From: Poecilobothrus nobilitatus
Lineage: Eukaryota; Arthropoda; Insecta; Diptera; Dolichopodidae
Direction: 5' to 3'
Length of the DNA: 64,000 bases
Assembly: GCA_947095535.1 (NCBI GenBank)
Contig: OX352772.1
Coordinates: forward strand, 108,894,903 to 108,958,902
The translations under genes and the position numbers were made by a program. The number at the start of each line of letters is the position of its first letter. Position 1 is the first letter of the stretch. This document shows positions 45,421 through 57,393 of the stretch, piece after piece. The notes under the pieces are model-generated. The model worked only from the letters and a program-made list of their open reading frames with translations, did not search any database and was not told the DNA's origin.

Positions 45421-47467
45421 TTTTTTTTTTTTTTCGATAATCTCAATTTAGGAATATGTTCCTTTGTACTAAAAAGTAGTTGAGACTAAATTGCATGGGA
45501 TACGGAAGGTAAAAATGCGGATAAAGGGGAATGAGACGGTAATTGCGTCATAAATTTGTTAAGATTTGTCTTGAATTTGTGCAAATTGTAAACCAAAAAC
45601 ACAGGAAACCAGTAGAGTACCATTTAGGAAGTTCCACATAATAGACATGAGCACTTGAGGCCACTCTGGTGGTGCGGTGGAATGTTTTGAGAGGTGACAT
45701 CAGCGATGTTATCTCAACTGAACAAGTGTACTTACCCACAAAATATATATAAAAAAGTGAAAGGGCTTCAATATTACGACGAATGCCAAGAGCAGTGAGG
45801 TAAGCAGTCTCAACGGAGTCGCCAATAAATCGAATGGCACGTTTTTGAATTCGATCGAGGTAATTCAATGAAGTAAGTGAGGCGCCAACTCATATATGGG
45901 AATCGTACGCCATCTTGGATCGTATATAAGCCTTATAGATATTAATCAAGTCCTTGGATGAAAAATATGTCTTGTACCTAAAGAGGAAACCTAAGGATTT
46001 GGCAGCACTTTTTGTTATATCAAAAATATGATCATTCCATATCATTTTTTGATTTAGCTGCATGCTTAAATTGCTTAGGTTTTCTGATTATTGCATAATT
46101 TGATCCTGAAACCTCAGAGTAGGGTTGCTATTGGTTTTTTTTAGTGAGATTTGACAACATTGAGTTTTAGTGGTGTTAAACTCCACTCTGTTGTTAGCAC
46201 CCCAGATAGCAATTATGGCTGAATCATAGTTGACCGTGCTGAGCATAGTAAGCCGTTCTGCATTGACGGCGGTGTTTGTGACAGCTGATTTCCTAGAAAA
46301 TGCCTAAGATGCCTCCAGAGTACTGTCGTCAGCGAAACTGTGGATTGGATTGAAGGTTGTAGATAGGAGATCGTTGATAAAAATCAAAAAGAGAGTTGGG
46401 GCAAGGACGGATCCTTGTGGAACGCCAGCATTTATTTGGAATTTGTCGGATGTGTAACCGCCGACTAGAACACGAATGCAGCGATTTAAAAAAAAATCTT
46501 CAATACATTTACAGAAAGTAGTTCCAAGGCCTATAGCTTGATACTTGCTCAAAAGAACACCGTGCCAAACTCGATCAAAAGCTTTTGAAATATTAAGCGC
46601 AACAACAGTACATTCGCCAGAATAGTGAATGCTGCTGTTAAGTTTTCCACAAAAATATGTCATAAGATCGCCAGTGGATCAGTTACATCTAAAACCATAT
46701 TGTCGAACATTCAAAATACCATTATCATCGAGATATTTCCTAAGCTTTTGGTTTATGATCTTTTACATAACTTTGGAAATATTCGACATTATAGCTATAG
46801 GCCTATAGTTGGAGAGGTCGCTTTTGTCACCTTTTTTGGGAATTGGTGAAACATGAGCAACCTTCCATTGACTGGGATATATCTCAGTCGAAAATGATAG
46901 GTAAGAAAGCGCAGCGGTTTCGAAATAGAGAAAGCAATATTTTTCAGAACCATCGCAGGGATTCCATCGGGACTAGTAGACTTTCTATCATTTAGATTCT
47001 TCAGCACTTTCGCTAAAGCTCGGGTCCTGAAGTAGATTTTTCCAAATCTACACGAATGATCAACTTCAGAAATCGTAGGTGGAGGTTGAGATGTAGGAGG
47101 AAGCGTGGAATTTGATGCAAAAAGTTTTGGAAATAAGTTTGCTTATCCAACCGAGGGAATGACGATGAGCAAAAGTTCTGCTTGACATTTTTTGCAAATG
47201 TTCAAAAGGAACGATTGCAGTTGGTCTGGTATAGGATTTTTTGTTTCAGCCTTTGGTTGTGCAGAAACTTTTGCTGATTGATAATTTTCTTGCAGTGGTT
47301 TCTGGCCACTTTATAGCTTCTGCACAATGCTTCCGAGGCATTAGCCTTGTACCGGTTGAAAAGTTCCTCTTTATTTTGGATGGCCTTTTTGCAAATGCCA
47401 TTAAACCATGATTTGGTGTTTTGTTTGGCCGATTTATACGAACTAGGTATAAACAGTTTCATACCTA
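45421..47467 (-). mobile_element. L-F family LINE, copy 2, 5' truncated
   Basis: A 14-T run at 45421-45434 is the poly(A) tail on the minus strand. The 5' end at about 47467 lies in the linker (MKLFIPSSYKSAK). The flanks share GATTT at both junctions (45418-45422 and 47468-47472), a possible short target duplication. This is a classic 5'-truncated LINE insertion into Helitron D. Confidence 0.8.
45540..47465 (-). pseudogene. L-F copy 2 ORF2 remnant
   Basis: The pieces in order are the linker (47202-47462, SWFNGICKKAIQNKEE), fingers (46795-47007, LNDRKSTSPDGIPAMVLKN), a palm frame (46304-46663, ALNISKAFDRVWHGVLL, AGVPQGSVLAPTLF, HSFADDSTL) with FADD at 46325-46336, a gap, and the C-terminus (45548-45868, YLDRIQKRAIRFIGD, RRNIEALSLFYIYFVG). 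It aligns along its length with L-F copy 1 and helps confirm where copy 1 is damaged. At least five frame breaks are present. Confidence 0.85.
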
Positions 47468-48560
47468 GATTTAATCAATCGATTTGTAAATTCGCAAAAT
47501 TCTCGCTCTTTAGCAGAAAAGCTCACTATGGTTAATTTGGCTACGATCCATTAACCCCTTTCGGCACCAGGGGTCAGTCAAGTTTTTTAATTTCTTTGTT
47601 GTCGCGCTTAAACGGTTTTACCAATTGAGTTGAAAATTTACAAAAGTGTAGCTCTTTACCACAGAGGCGTATTAAGTTGAATTGGTTACGTTACGATACA
47701 TTAACCCATTTCAGCTTCGGGCCTCAATGAAGTTGTTCATTTTTTTCTTGTCGTGTTTAAATGGTTTGGCCCATTCTAAATTGTCAAAAATATTGCACTT
47801 TAAGACGGAAGCTCATTCAATTAATTTTGCCGTTATACATTAACACATTTCGGCACGATAGACTGCCAGAAAAAAATTTGGTTCCTAATTCCGTAACTGT
47901 AAATTCGGTTCTTAATAACGGATGTGACAAATTTTTGTTAACGTTCGTTAACCCATTTGCGCACAAGTATCTATCAGAAATATTCTGGCCAATTTTTTGT
48001 ATTGGTATTATACTATTTTAAAAGTTATTTCCCACACTTCTCTCTTTTGTATATACTGTTTTTAATATTCCATAAAAAGCTTTCAATGCGAATTTCTAAT
48101 ATATAATGCTAATTAAAATAACCTAATTAAGTATCTTTAGAATAGTGTGTTTAAGTTTTAACAATATAACATTTTCGGCAGTTATTAAAAAACAGAAATA
48201 ATTTCCTCCATACGATAATCATCAAGTCATCATCCAGGAATATATTGCTAGCATGTGGTGTACCTATATAAGATGTATGTGTATAATATATTTCTCAAAA
48301 AATATCATTAAAATATGTACATACTATATGTATAATGTGCTTATGTTTAAAAATGCTATAAACACAATCAATTAAATTAGAAACATATTCGTTTTGTACA
48401 GTATTTAATCAAAAATGGGTACATACATACTTAAAGAGCATTCTTATCTCTATACAGTTCTTATACATATTTTTAGCCTTATTCAATATCAATTTAAAAA
48501 CATAATTACTTATTAGAAAAAGTTAACGTAAAAAAATTCTGATTGATTTATAAAGGTCAC

Positions 48561-49290
48561 ATTTATATACGTCACAGAACATAATATAAATTTGTGATTT
48601 TACATTATATTATATGTATATTCATCTAAAAATTATTATTAACTAGCTATGTGTATGTTTCTTTATGATAGTGAAAAAGAATTTTAAAATGTAATCCAAG
48701 ATCATTGATAGGAAATAAAAAAAATCAGCTATCTCCACCACAGGACCGATCGCCACTACACGAAAAGTACAATGCCAAAATTTATAGATTTTTTACATAA
48801 TAATTTATATAAAAGCAAAACAACTTCTAATAATTTAACAACATTTTGTTTTATTCAATAACTATAATAAGAAATAAAATACATTCATACATCCATTTAC
48901 ATTATTATGTAATGTATATGATTTTTATTAGAAGTAAAAAATAATAAAAACTGTAAACAAATATAAAATAAACATAAGATTAATATTGAATCTGCTAACA
49001 AATATTTTACCGTTTTAATTTTATGTCATCAACAAAAGAATAATATGCATAGATATAAGTACATACATATGTATATAAATTTTTAGAGTATAAAAAAAAA
49101 ACAAAAAAAAATGTTCATATAAATTCATATGGAGTGTTATGTATGAAATTTTGACTTAGAAAAAAAATTAAATAAAAGTTAAAGTTAGTCAAATCAAAAT
49201 ATGTTCTGCGGAAAAGTTGTTTCTCTTTACTTTTATAACAACTTTTTCTTAATAATTTTTCTCATAAAATTTTTCTTTTTCGAAATATTC
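48561..49290. other. Gene-free AT-rich stretch
   Basis: No coding sequence or clear repeat ends. A small less AT-rich patch near 48720-48780 (CTCCACCACAGGACCGATCG) is unidentified. Confidence 0.4.
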
Positions 49291-49530
49291 GTAAAAAACT
49301 TATAAAGTACACTAGTACACTACCACTTGCGGTTGTCCGATTTGCTTCAAAACCTTATCAATCCGAGATATTTACGTCAAAACCTTAAATATGAAATTGC
49401 AAAAAAAATCCGTTCAGTCGTTTAAGCTGTACACGTGTCCACAGACATACCCACACACACATACACACACACACACACATACACACACACAGCAACAGAC
49501 AGACTTCATGTTAAAAAAAATTGTACAGCC
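49290..49530 (+). repeat. Interspersed repeat fragment with CA microsatellite
   Basis: AAAAATCCGTTCAGTCGTTT (near 49407) and CACAGACATACC lead into an ACACAC/ACACAT run (49451-49492), then GACAGACTTCATG. This layout is common in non-autonomous repeats of flies. The family is not identified. Confidence 0.45.
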
Positions 49531-50044
49531 TTCTCCACACGCAGTAGTGCATATTTGCCAAAATCTCGGGTACAAATGTTTAGTATGAAAACAATTCCTA
49601 CCTTATACATTAATGTATGCAGTCGGTAATTAATGCATGAACAAGATTTTATGAATGAAAATAAAAATTATGTTATTTGCAGTATATTCCTGTACAACTT
49701 AGGAACATTTTCTTGAGGATAGGTACCTTCTTTCTTTGATTATTATTGTAAAAACATTTTTCAACTTTCATGAACTTTTAATATTATGTATTATTATTTA
49801 AAAACAGATTTTATAAATATTAATTATCTAATCTTAAATTTATTTACTTTTATTGCATTATTACTAACTTTATTTATATCTACATATTTAAAGTTTTTAA
49901 TTTTTTTATTACCCGTATAAAAAGAAAACATATTTTTAAATAACTAACATAGTTTTAATGGTCTTTTTATATGCAAACAGGTAAAAAGTTTTTATGTATT
50001 CCGTTAATTGAATATACCTAATATAATATATCATTTTATTAGGT
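49531..50044. other. Gene-free AT-rich stretch
   Basis: Nothing is recognised before the L-A copy that starts near 50045. Confidence 0.4.
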
Positions 50045-52140
50045 AGATATAAAAGAAAATATTCAAATGATCCTCACGTAAACGAATTATATAAAGGTCA
50101 CAAAAAGAAAGTTAATTATTTAATAATTGAAGCTAAAAAAAGTTATTGTACTGATCAAATACAATAACTTTCTCGGGATCCGGGCAACAAGAAAAATTTA
50201 TGGAATTTATATAAAAAAAATAATGTACAACAAAGATACCAAAAGTTCTACCTGTCAGGTAAAAATTTTAAACAAAGGTGAAAAAATATTTAAAAACGAT
50301 ACAGAAATAGCTAATGAATTGAACAATTTTTTTGTCAACGTAACCAACGAAATAAATGTTTGCAAACTCCCTATAGACAGAGACAACATAAACAGTTTTA
50401 TGTAAACCGGCATTAGTAACTTTCAGTTGACCCCTACTAATCAAATAAAAGTAAATGCTGCCATTGATAAGTTAAAAACAGCTACAGCCACTGGTCACGA
50501 TAATATTTCTTCTAAGTTTGTTAAAAAATTTAAAACTAGATTAACCCCAATTCTAGTAAAATTCATAAACATTTCATTCACAACATCTGTTTTTCCAGAC
50601 TCACTAAAAGCTGCAATTGTAACGCCCATCTTCAAAAGTGGTAGCACAACTAATGTAACTAATTACCGTCCCATTTCCGTGTTGAGCTGTTTCTCAAAGA
50701 TATTTGAAACAATAATAAAAAATCGCTTAAATAAGTTTATCACTACGAACCTAATTATGAGTAACAAACAGTTTGGTTTTGAGAATAAATCTAATACAAC
50801 AGCTGCTTGTTTAAGTTTGACCAATTTAGTTTCCAAAAGTATGGACGAAGGGAAATATGTTGGGTGTCTATTCTTGGACCTACAAAAGGCGTTTGACTGT
50901 ATTGATCACACAATTATACTACTTAAACTGTCAAATATTAATGTTCATTCAAACGAACAAAAGTATTTCTCATCGTATTTAGCTAATCGTCATCAAAAAG
51001 TACGTGTAAATAGTGTCTTTAGTTAATGCCAATTGATAACAAAAGGAGTTCTTCAAGGTTCCATTTTGGGACCACTCCTTTTCAAATTATACATAAATCA
51101 CAATTTAAATTTAAAAGGCACAATCCAACTTTATGTCGATGATGCAGTAGTTACATATGCAAAAAACTGTGAAACTGAAATAGGATATGATATAGAATCC
51201 GACTTAATTATTATTGAACAGTGGCTCACTAAACACAATTTACTACTAAATGTAAAGAAGACAAAAATTATGTTATTTGAAAATAAATATTTTAGCAATC
51301 GAAATTTTAGCATCAATAAAGTATAGTCGAAGTTGTTAAATCATTTAACTATTTGGGATTACTTTTAGACAGTAAAATGAAGTGGAATGCCGACATTGGA
51401 CAACTGATAAGAAAAATTACACCGTACATTTTTATTATCAAACGTCTCCGAAGATGTTTTACTGAAAAAGTTTAATTTACTCCTCTTATATTTTATCTAA
51501 TTATTTAAATCCCATCTGGAATAATGCTTTACAAATATCTGCAAAATAGAAATATATTTATTAGCTTTTACGATAATAAATAATGAAATAAAATATAATT
51601 TTCTATTGAACAGAATGATTGACATACATAACCGCAACACTAGAAACAAGTCGAATTTTTACCTAACACTCTTCAAAACAAATAATCAAAAAAACAATTG
51701 TTTACACAATTGTCTTAAAGTCTATAATGAATTGCCGAATGAATTGAAGATCCTGAATAATTTATATTCCTTCAGAAAAAGCATTAAAGAACATATCTTA
51801 GGTTCCAGTTTATATCTCTAGTCTTTTCATTTCTGTTTTATTCTTATTATTGATACTTATCGTCATCATAACCATACTTTTCGTCATCATAAGATTGATG
51901 AAAATCGATGTTTCGAGAAGGCCAATGTAAACGGACGGATTATGTCGTTTAATCCATTATGATTTATTTAAAAAATAAATAAAAAAGTTTCAAAAGTAAA
52001 TTGCGTAAATAATGTAAACTAAACAAATTCAAAAAATAAAAAAAAACAAAATTTTAAACAATAACAATTTAAAAAAAATAAATAAGGAAAACTAAAAAAA
52101 TTCAAATTCAAAAAAACATAAAGGTAAAGGAAAAGGAAAA
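50045..52140 (+). mobile_element. L-A family LINE, copy 4, 5' truncated
   Basis: It starts in the region between endonuclease and reverse transcriptase (YKRKYSNDPHVNELYKGHK). It runs to a stop at 51819-51821, then an A-rich 3' UTR to about 52140, where the 5' UTR of L-A copy 5 begins in the same orientation. It has lost about 90 codons between thumb and C-terminus (near 51470-51600). Confidence 0.83.
50060..51821 (+). pseudogene. L-A copy 4 ORF2 remnant (reverse transcriptase)
   Basis: The linker frame at 50127-50405 has NFFVNVTNEINV. The 199-residue frame (50427-51026) carries TATGHDNISSKFV, VTPIFKSGSTTNVTNYRPIS, QFGFENKSNTTAACLSL and CLFLDLQKAFDCIDH. After a stop the catalytic box reads QLYVDDAVVTYAK (YVDD at 51132-51143), followed by NLLLNVKKTKIMLF. 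The C-terminal frame (51606-51821) reads IDIHNRNTRNKSNFYLTLF and ELPNELKILN. The catalytic aspartates survive. Confidence 0.87.
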
Positions 52141-52279
52141 ATTTCAAAGTCCAACTGAACGCGCCAAAATAGAGTTTATAAGTTTACAAAAATTATTGAT
52201 CTCAACTTACATATATAAATATTATAAAAATAAAAAATAAAAATTTTTCAATATCTGAAGAAATCAATAATTTTCTATT

Positions 52280-53280
52280 ATGAGCAAACTATGTAAAATT
52301 TGCAAAAAACAATTCCATCGTAAAACAAAAGGAATACAGTGCAGTGGTATTTGCCGAAATGTTTTCCACCTAAAATGTGCATCGGTTGCTGATGAACTTT
52401 TTAATGCTGTCCAGGCAGGAAGTGCGACTTGGAAATGCAATGACTGTCCTAGTAAAAGTAATGAATAGTTCGTTGTGCTGGGTGACAAAGAAAGTGAAGA
52501 CGAGTTGAACAATGAATTCTCCACTATTAGTAATAACGAAAAGGATTTAACCGTACCCAAGCCATCCGATTGTGTAGGAGAAAATCTATATAATTGCTTG
52601 CAACAATTAGCGTCCGCTGTTAATGGCATTCACAACACATTAACTTTAAAATAGAGGAAATTTTCCAACAAAATAAGCTGATATTGGAAGAGAATAGCAC
52701 TCTCAAAAAACAAATTAAACTTAACGAGGATAGGACATATAAACTAGAAACTTTGGTAAACAAATTGCAAGGGAAAATAGATGGGATTGAACAACATAAA
52801 AACCAGTCCAATATTATAATTTCCGGACTACCTTCTAACTTAGACAATACCAAAAATACTGTATGTACCATATTTGATAAAATTCAAGCCAAAATTTCTA
52901 AGGAAAACATTTTAAGTGTTACTTGTTTAAATAAGCATAACAATAATAAGGAAAATAAAAATACTTTATACTTGGTAAAAATGAAAACCGATAAAGATAA
53001 AGAAGAAGCTATGGCGAAGAAATCTAACTACCGAAACCTTTTCACAGTTGAAGTAGGCCTTGAAAAATATGGCAACAAGCAAATTTTTTTTCGTCCACAT
53101 CTTACCTGTCTTCAATCTAAATTACATTATGAGGCTAGGCAGCTTAAAATCGCCTGAAAATGTCAATATCTCTGGATCAAGAATAATAAAATTTATTTAC
53201 GACAAAATGAAAACACAAAGGTATTTAGAATTGAAAATTTTAATGACATTAACTTTGCTAAAACTAAACTTTGCAAATAA
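52280..53280 (+). pseudogene. L-A ORF1: PHD finger, coiled coil, RNA-binding-like domain
   Basis: ORF1 starts MSKLCKICKKQFHRK with a PHD-type finger (CKIC, then CSGICRNVFHLKC and CNDC, residues 5-55). A TAG at 52466 follows, and the frame then continues to about 52650. A frame shift leads into a Glu/Lys-rich coiled coil (LEENSTLKKQIKLNEDR) and an RNA-binding-like domain (SNIIISGLPSNLDN, then FFRPHLTCLQSKLHYEARQL). After a stop at 53155 and a frame change it ends YLWIKNNKIYLRQNENTKVF at TAA 53278-53280. Such proteins bind LINE RNA. Confidence 0.78.
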
Positions 53281-54458
53281 ATACAATATAGATAAAATAA
53301 TTTTTCCAAAACATTCATTTTTGATTAATAAAATTTCTTTCTTTGTTATTCTCACATTATTACACATAAATTTGGATTTAATTAACATTCTAAGTTAAAT
53401 AACTTTAATTAACATAACCTATAATATTATATTAGTAATTTGTTCTTTTTATTTTTACATTCTAATTACAACAACAACTTTAATTAACATAACCTATGGC
53501 ATTGTCTTAGATCTTTGTTTTTTTTTTTTTTTTTTTACTTTTTTATATCTATATAATTCTATATTTAATTTATATTTCATAGCAAACAATTTGTCAAAAT
53601 CAGCAATTTCAGTTTTATACAGTATACAGATTAACTCATTTATAAACAATTGGTCAACTAACGTCTTTAAACATAATTTATTATTTCTTATATATTTTAG
53701 TACAATTATATCTCAACAATAACAATTAAAGTTAATATAAACTTAATCTATTTTACAATTTTTATAACTCCTAAAATTATATTTTGCTCTTTCAGACTAA
53801 ATTCTTATCCTTTAACTTTAAACTATTCAACTTTAAATATTAACCTTAAACAATTACACATTGCTCGTATTTAATTTTCATATATTTCAAATTTTTCTAC
53901 ATTATTATATTTACGACTAAATCTATTTCACTTATTATTTTTTTCTCAAAATTATCTATTAACTTTAAAATTTACAATTTTTAACACTAATTTTAAACAA
54001 TTATACATTGGCCATATTTACATTTTATACATTTCAAATTTTTCTACATTATTATATATACGACAAAATCTAATTCACTTATTAATTTTTTTTCAAAATT
54101 TTCAATTAACTTTAAACTTTACAATTTTAAATACTAATTTTAAACAATTATACTTTGGCCATATTTACATTTTATATATTTCAAATTTTTCTACATTACT
54201 ATACATATTTACGAATAAATGCAATTCACTTATTAATTCTAATTCAAATTATCCACCTATGATATTATATAAAAACATCTTAATACTATATAAAAAAATA
54301 ATATATATAAACATACATATCAATCTTCAACTACTCTTTTTTTTTTTTTGGTCAGCTGTAATACTCATATTACATGAAAATATAATAAATATTAATTTTT
54401 ACAGATTACAACTGTTAATTTTAACTCATGCTATACAAATTATTACTTTATACTCTAT
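53281..54458 (+). other. Inter-ORF region of L-A copy 5
   Basis: About 1.2 kb without coding capacity separates ORF1 from ORF2. Overlapping or closely spaced ORFs are usual in LINEs. It holds AACTTTAATTAACATAACCTA twice (about 53402 and 53475) and three 147-bp units (53815-54258). It could be an internal promoter region, or DNA inserted after the element was active. Confidence 0.5.
53815..54258 (+). repeat. Three tandem units of about 147 bp
   Basis: TTCAAATTTTTCTACATTA starts at 53886, 54033 and 54179. Each unit also has AAACAATTATAC, then GGCCATATTTACATTT and TCACTTATTA. The units are diverged by roughly a tenth to a fifth, judged by eye. Confidence 0.78.
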
Positions 54459-55457
54459 ATGCACTTAGATGAAATAGAAAACGTAGAAAGTCATTTCAAG
54501 GTGGCACATTACCTAAATTACGACCATAATTCAATGAGTATAAAGTATCAAAATAATTTTAACATTTTGTACTTAAACATACAAAGTTTAAGAAAAAAAA
54601 TCTTTGAATTAGAAACATTAATCGAGAATTTTAAATGTAACATATATGTAATTGTTCTAACTGAAATATGGCTACTTTCTTCTGAGAATAAATTTTTCAA
54701 TCTATCAGGATATGATTCATATTTCATTAATAGAGACAAACCATATGGTGGAATCGCTATCTATATAAAAAATCACTATTCTAGTAATATTACTATTACT
54801 GAAGAATTTGACAATAGCCAAATATTAGGTATTAAGATAATGAAGCAAAACTTTAATATTGTTGGAATTTATAGATCGCACGAAACACGTCCTACTAACT
54901 TTATTAATAGAATCGATGAATTGACTTCAAACTACAAAAGATCTATAATAGTAGCTGATTTCGATCTTGACTTGCTAAATATAAATTAATTTTTAGATGT
55001 TAAAAAAAAAATATTGATAAGAAACGTTTTTTTTGTAAACTTTTTTAGGTTAAGGTAAATTTGATAAATTGGAATAAATAAAGTTTAATAAAAAAAAAAA
55101 AAAAAAAAAAAAAAAAACTTGCTAAATATAAACAACCCGGATATAGTCTCATATAAAGATATGTTGCTAAGTAATGGTTTCTTTATCTGCAATAAGATTT
55201 CTGAAACTTTCTTAGATTGTTCCTTATCTGATCATCAAATGTTTTTAATCAGTACAAAACATATAAAAAATAATAATTGTAATAATATTCAATACAAAAC
55301 CGTTTTAAATTACACCAATATTACTAACAATGATTTCTGGCTAAATTCTGAATCATACAATGATGTTGATCAAATCATTGATAATCTCTCTGCTTTAATA
55401 AATAATAATACGGAGCGTATTGAAATAAAAAATGTTAAAAAAAAAAGATATGGATAA
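54459..55457 (+). pseudogene. L-A copy 5 ORF2, APE endonuclease part
   Basis: It starts MHLDEIENVESHFKVAHYL and reads NFNILYLNIQSLRKKIFEL, then IVLTEIWLLSSENKFFNL, GGIAIYIKN and YRSHETRPTNF. The GDFN word has become ADFDLDL, losing the Asn. The frame is cut at 54986 by a 132-bp insertion and resumes at 55118 (LLNINNPDIVSYKDML), ending with DCSLSDHQMFLI and a stop after a 10-A run (55437-55446). Apart from the insertion, the domain is nearly intact. Confidence 0.87.
54986..55117 (+). mobile_element. 132-bp poly(A) retrosequence with 15-bp target duplication
   Basis: CTTGCTAAATATAAA lies at 54971-54985 and again at 55118-55132. Between them is 132 bp ending in about 28 A residues and containing AATAAA-type signals (AATAAATAAAG, near 55073). 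It is a textbook LINE-mobilised insertion, a 3' fragment of some transcript, within L-A ORF2. Its source gene or element is not identified. Confidence 0.85.
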
Positions 55458-55477
55458 CTGAAGAGATTTTATGTGTT

Positions 55478-57393
55478 ATGAAAATCAGAGATTCCTTTTT
55501 TAAATATAAGAAGCAACACGTGAATAATACTCATATTAACAACTTGTACATTCAATATAGAGATAGAGTTAAAAAATTAGTTATTGAGGCAAAAAAAAAA
55601 TATTGCTCGGACAAAATCTCTTTATATCCGAGTGATACAAAAAAACTTTGGAATTTATATAAGGAGATTATACTTAATACTGATACACCCGTTTCAAAAA
55701 ACCAAGTTAAGACTCTATGCCAGAATGAGAAAATGTTAGACAATCCAAAAGACATTTCTGAATGTTTCAATAATTTCTTTGTCAATGTAACCAAGGAAAT
55801 AAACATATCTAATACAATTATTGATCATGTTTATTTAAGCCAATTCAGTCGTACCATATCTTCAGAATTCCAATTAACTCCAACAAATCTCGAAGAAGTA
55901 AGCACGGCTATCAGCTCATTAAATGCTGCGGCAGCTACAAGAATTGACAATATTTCTACGAAACTCATCAAACATTTTGCGGACCGATTAGTCCCTATAT
56001 TTGTTAAATTAATTAATAAATCATTTAGTAACGGCATTTTTCCAAAAAAACTCAAAACTGCAATTGTAACTCCTATTTATAAAGACGGAAATAAAACTGA
56101 CTGCTCAAACTACAGGCCTATTTTTATTCTTCCAGCAATTTCAAAAATTTTTGAAATTGTGATAAAGAATAGATTATCTAATTTTTTTTACTCTAATGAT
56201 ATCTTGAGTGAACAGCAGTTTGGTTTTCAATCAAAATCTAACACCACAGCTGCTTGTCTAAATCTAACAGATTTCATATCAAAAAGTATTGACAGGAAAA
56301 AATATACCAGCTGCGTCTTCCTTGACTTGAAAAAAGCATTTGATTGCGTGGACCATGAAATCTTATTGCTGAAACTTTCCAACTTTAATTTTTCAAGAAT
56401 TCAAATACAATTTTTCGAATCTTACCTATTTAATAGAACACAAATAATGCGAACTAATAATATTTGTAGCTCTGAGAAAAACATATATAAAGGGGTACCA
56501 CAAGGTTCTATTTTGGGACCGGACCTCTTTAAGTTATACATTGATGATCTAACTCGTCTAGCCCTAAAAGGGGAAATACAGCTGTATGCTGATGATGCGG
56601 TCTTAAAGTACTCTGAAAATAGTGAAAAATTACAAAAACTTCAATTCAAAATGATCTGAATGTCATTCAAGAGTGGTTAAATAAACATAGGATCAGTCTA
56701 AATATTAAGAAAACTAAAATAATTCTCTTTGCCAATAAAACATGGAACTTAGGTACAAGTATTCTCTTTAGAAATGAAAAAATTGAAATTGTCAAAAACT
56801 TTAATTATTTAGGTTTAAATTTAGATTATAAACTTAACTGGAGCAATCACATCGATTATATAAAAAAAAGAATAGCGCCATACATATTTATCCTGCATAG
56901 ATTGAAAAACTGTTTATCTAACAAAGCCCTATTCACGATCTACAATTCCTATATAAAATCTCATATTTGTTATCTAAACCCAATCTGGGGAAGAGCTGCC
57001 AAAGATTATTTGAACAAGTTAGACATTTTACATAAAAAAAGCATAAAGATAATTAATCGGTACCCGACTCAACATCCAACAAGTTTATTATATTCTTCCC
57101 AATATATTAGTTTAGCAAACATTTGTAAATATGAGCAATATATCTTGGCTTTCAAGATTGTAAATAATGATATAAAGCATAATTTTATCTTGAATAGATT
57201 GATTGACATTCATAACCACAATACACGTAACAAAGCAAACTATTATTTATCATTGTTTCGTACAAATAACCAAAGTAATAATGGGTTGCATAATTGTTTA
57301 AAAGCATATAATGAACTACCGGAAAGTCTTAAACAGATTGCGAATCTACCTACGTTTAAAATCCGAATTAAAGCATTTGTGTTAGAAAGTTAA
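55478..57393 (+). pseudogene. L-A copy 5 ORF2, reverse transcriptase and C-terminus
   Basis: A 393-residue frame (55478-56659) is unbroken. It carries linker (MKIRDSFFKYKKQHVNN), fingers (VTPIYKDGNKTDCSNYRPIF and FGFQSKSNTTAACLNL), palm (CVFLDLKKAFDCVDHEIL, then GVPQGSILGPDLFKLYIDDL) and the catalytic box LYADDAVLKYS (YADD at 56585-56596). A one-base shift near 56640-56655 leads to the thumb (LNVIQEWLNKHRISLNIKK, then FNYLGLNLDYKLNWSNHI) and the C-terminal frame (56902-57393, 163 residues) ending FKIRIKAFVLES. It is the best-preserved reverse transcriptase in the window. Confidence 0.92.

Larger units (their letters stand above)
45350..48560 (+). mobile_element. Helitron D copy 2, split by an L-F LINE
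   Basis: The left part (about 45350-45420, CGAAGTTCATTGAATTTTTC then GTTGTCCTGGTTAAACGAT) and the right part (47468-48560, GATTTAATCAATCGATTTG then 145-bp-type repeats and the middle region) align with one continuous stretch in Helitron D copy 3 (59520-60700). The interruption, 45421-47467, is L-F copy 2. The 3' terminus seen in copy 1 is absent here. Confidence 0.72.

Noticed and set aside
49391..49629. Open frames with Thr-His repeats
   Set aside because: They are translation of the ACAC/ACAT microsatellite.
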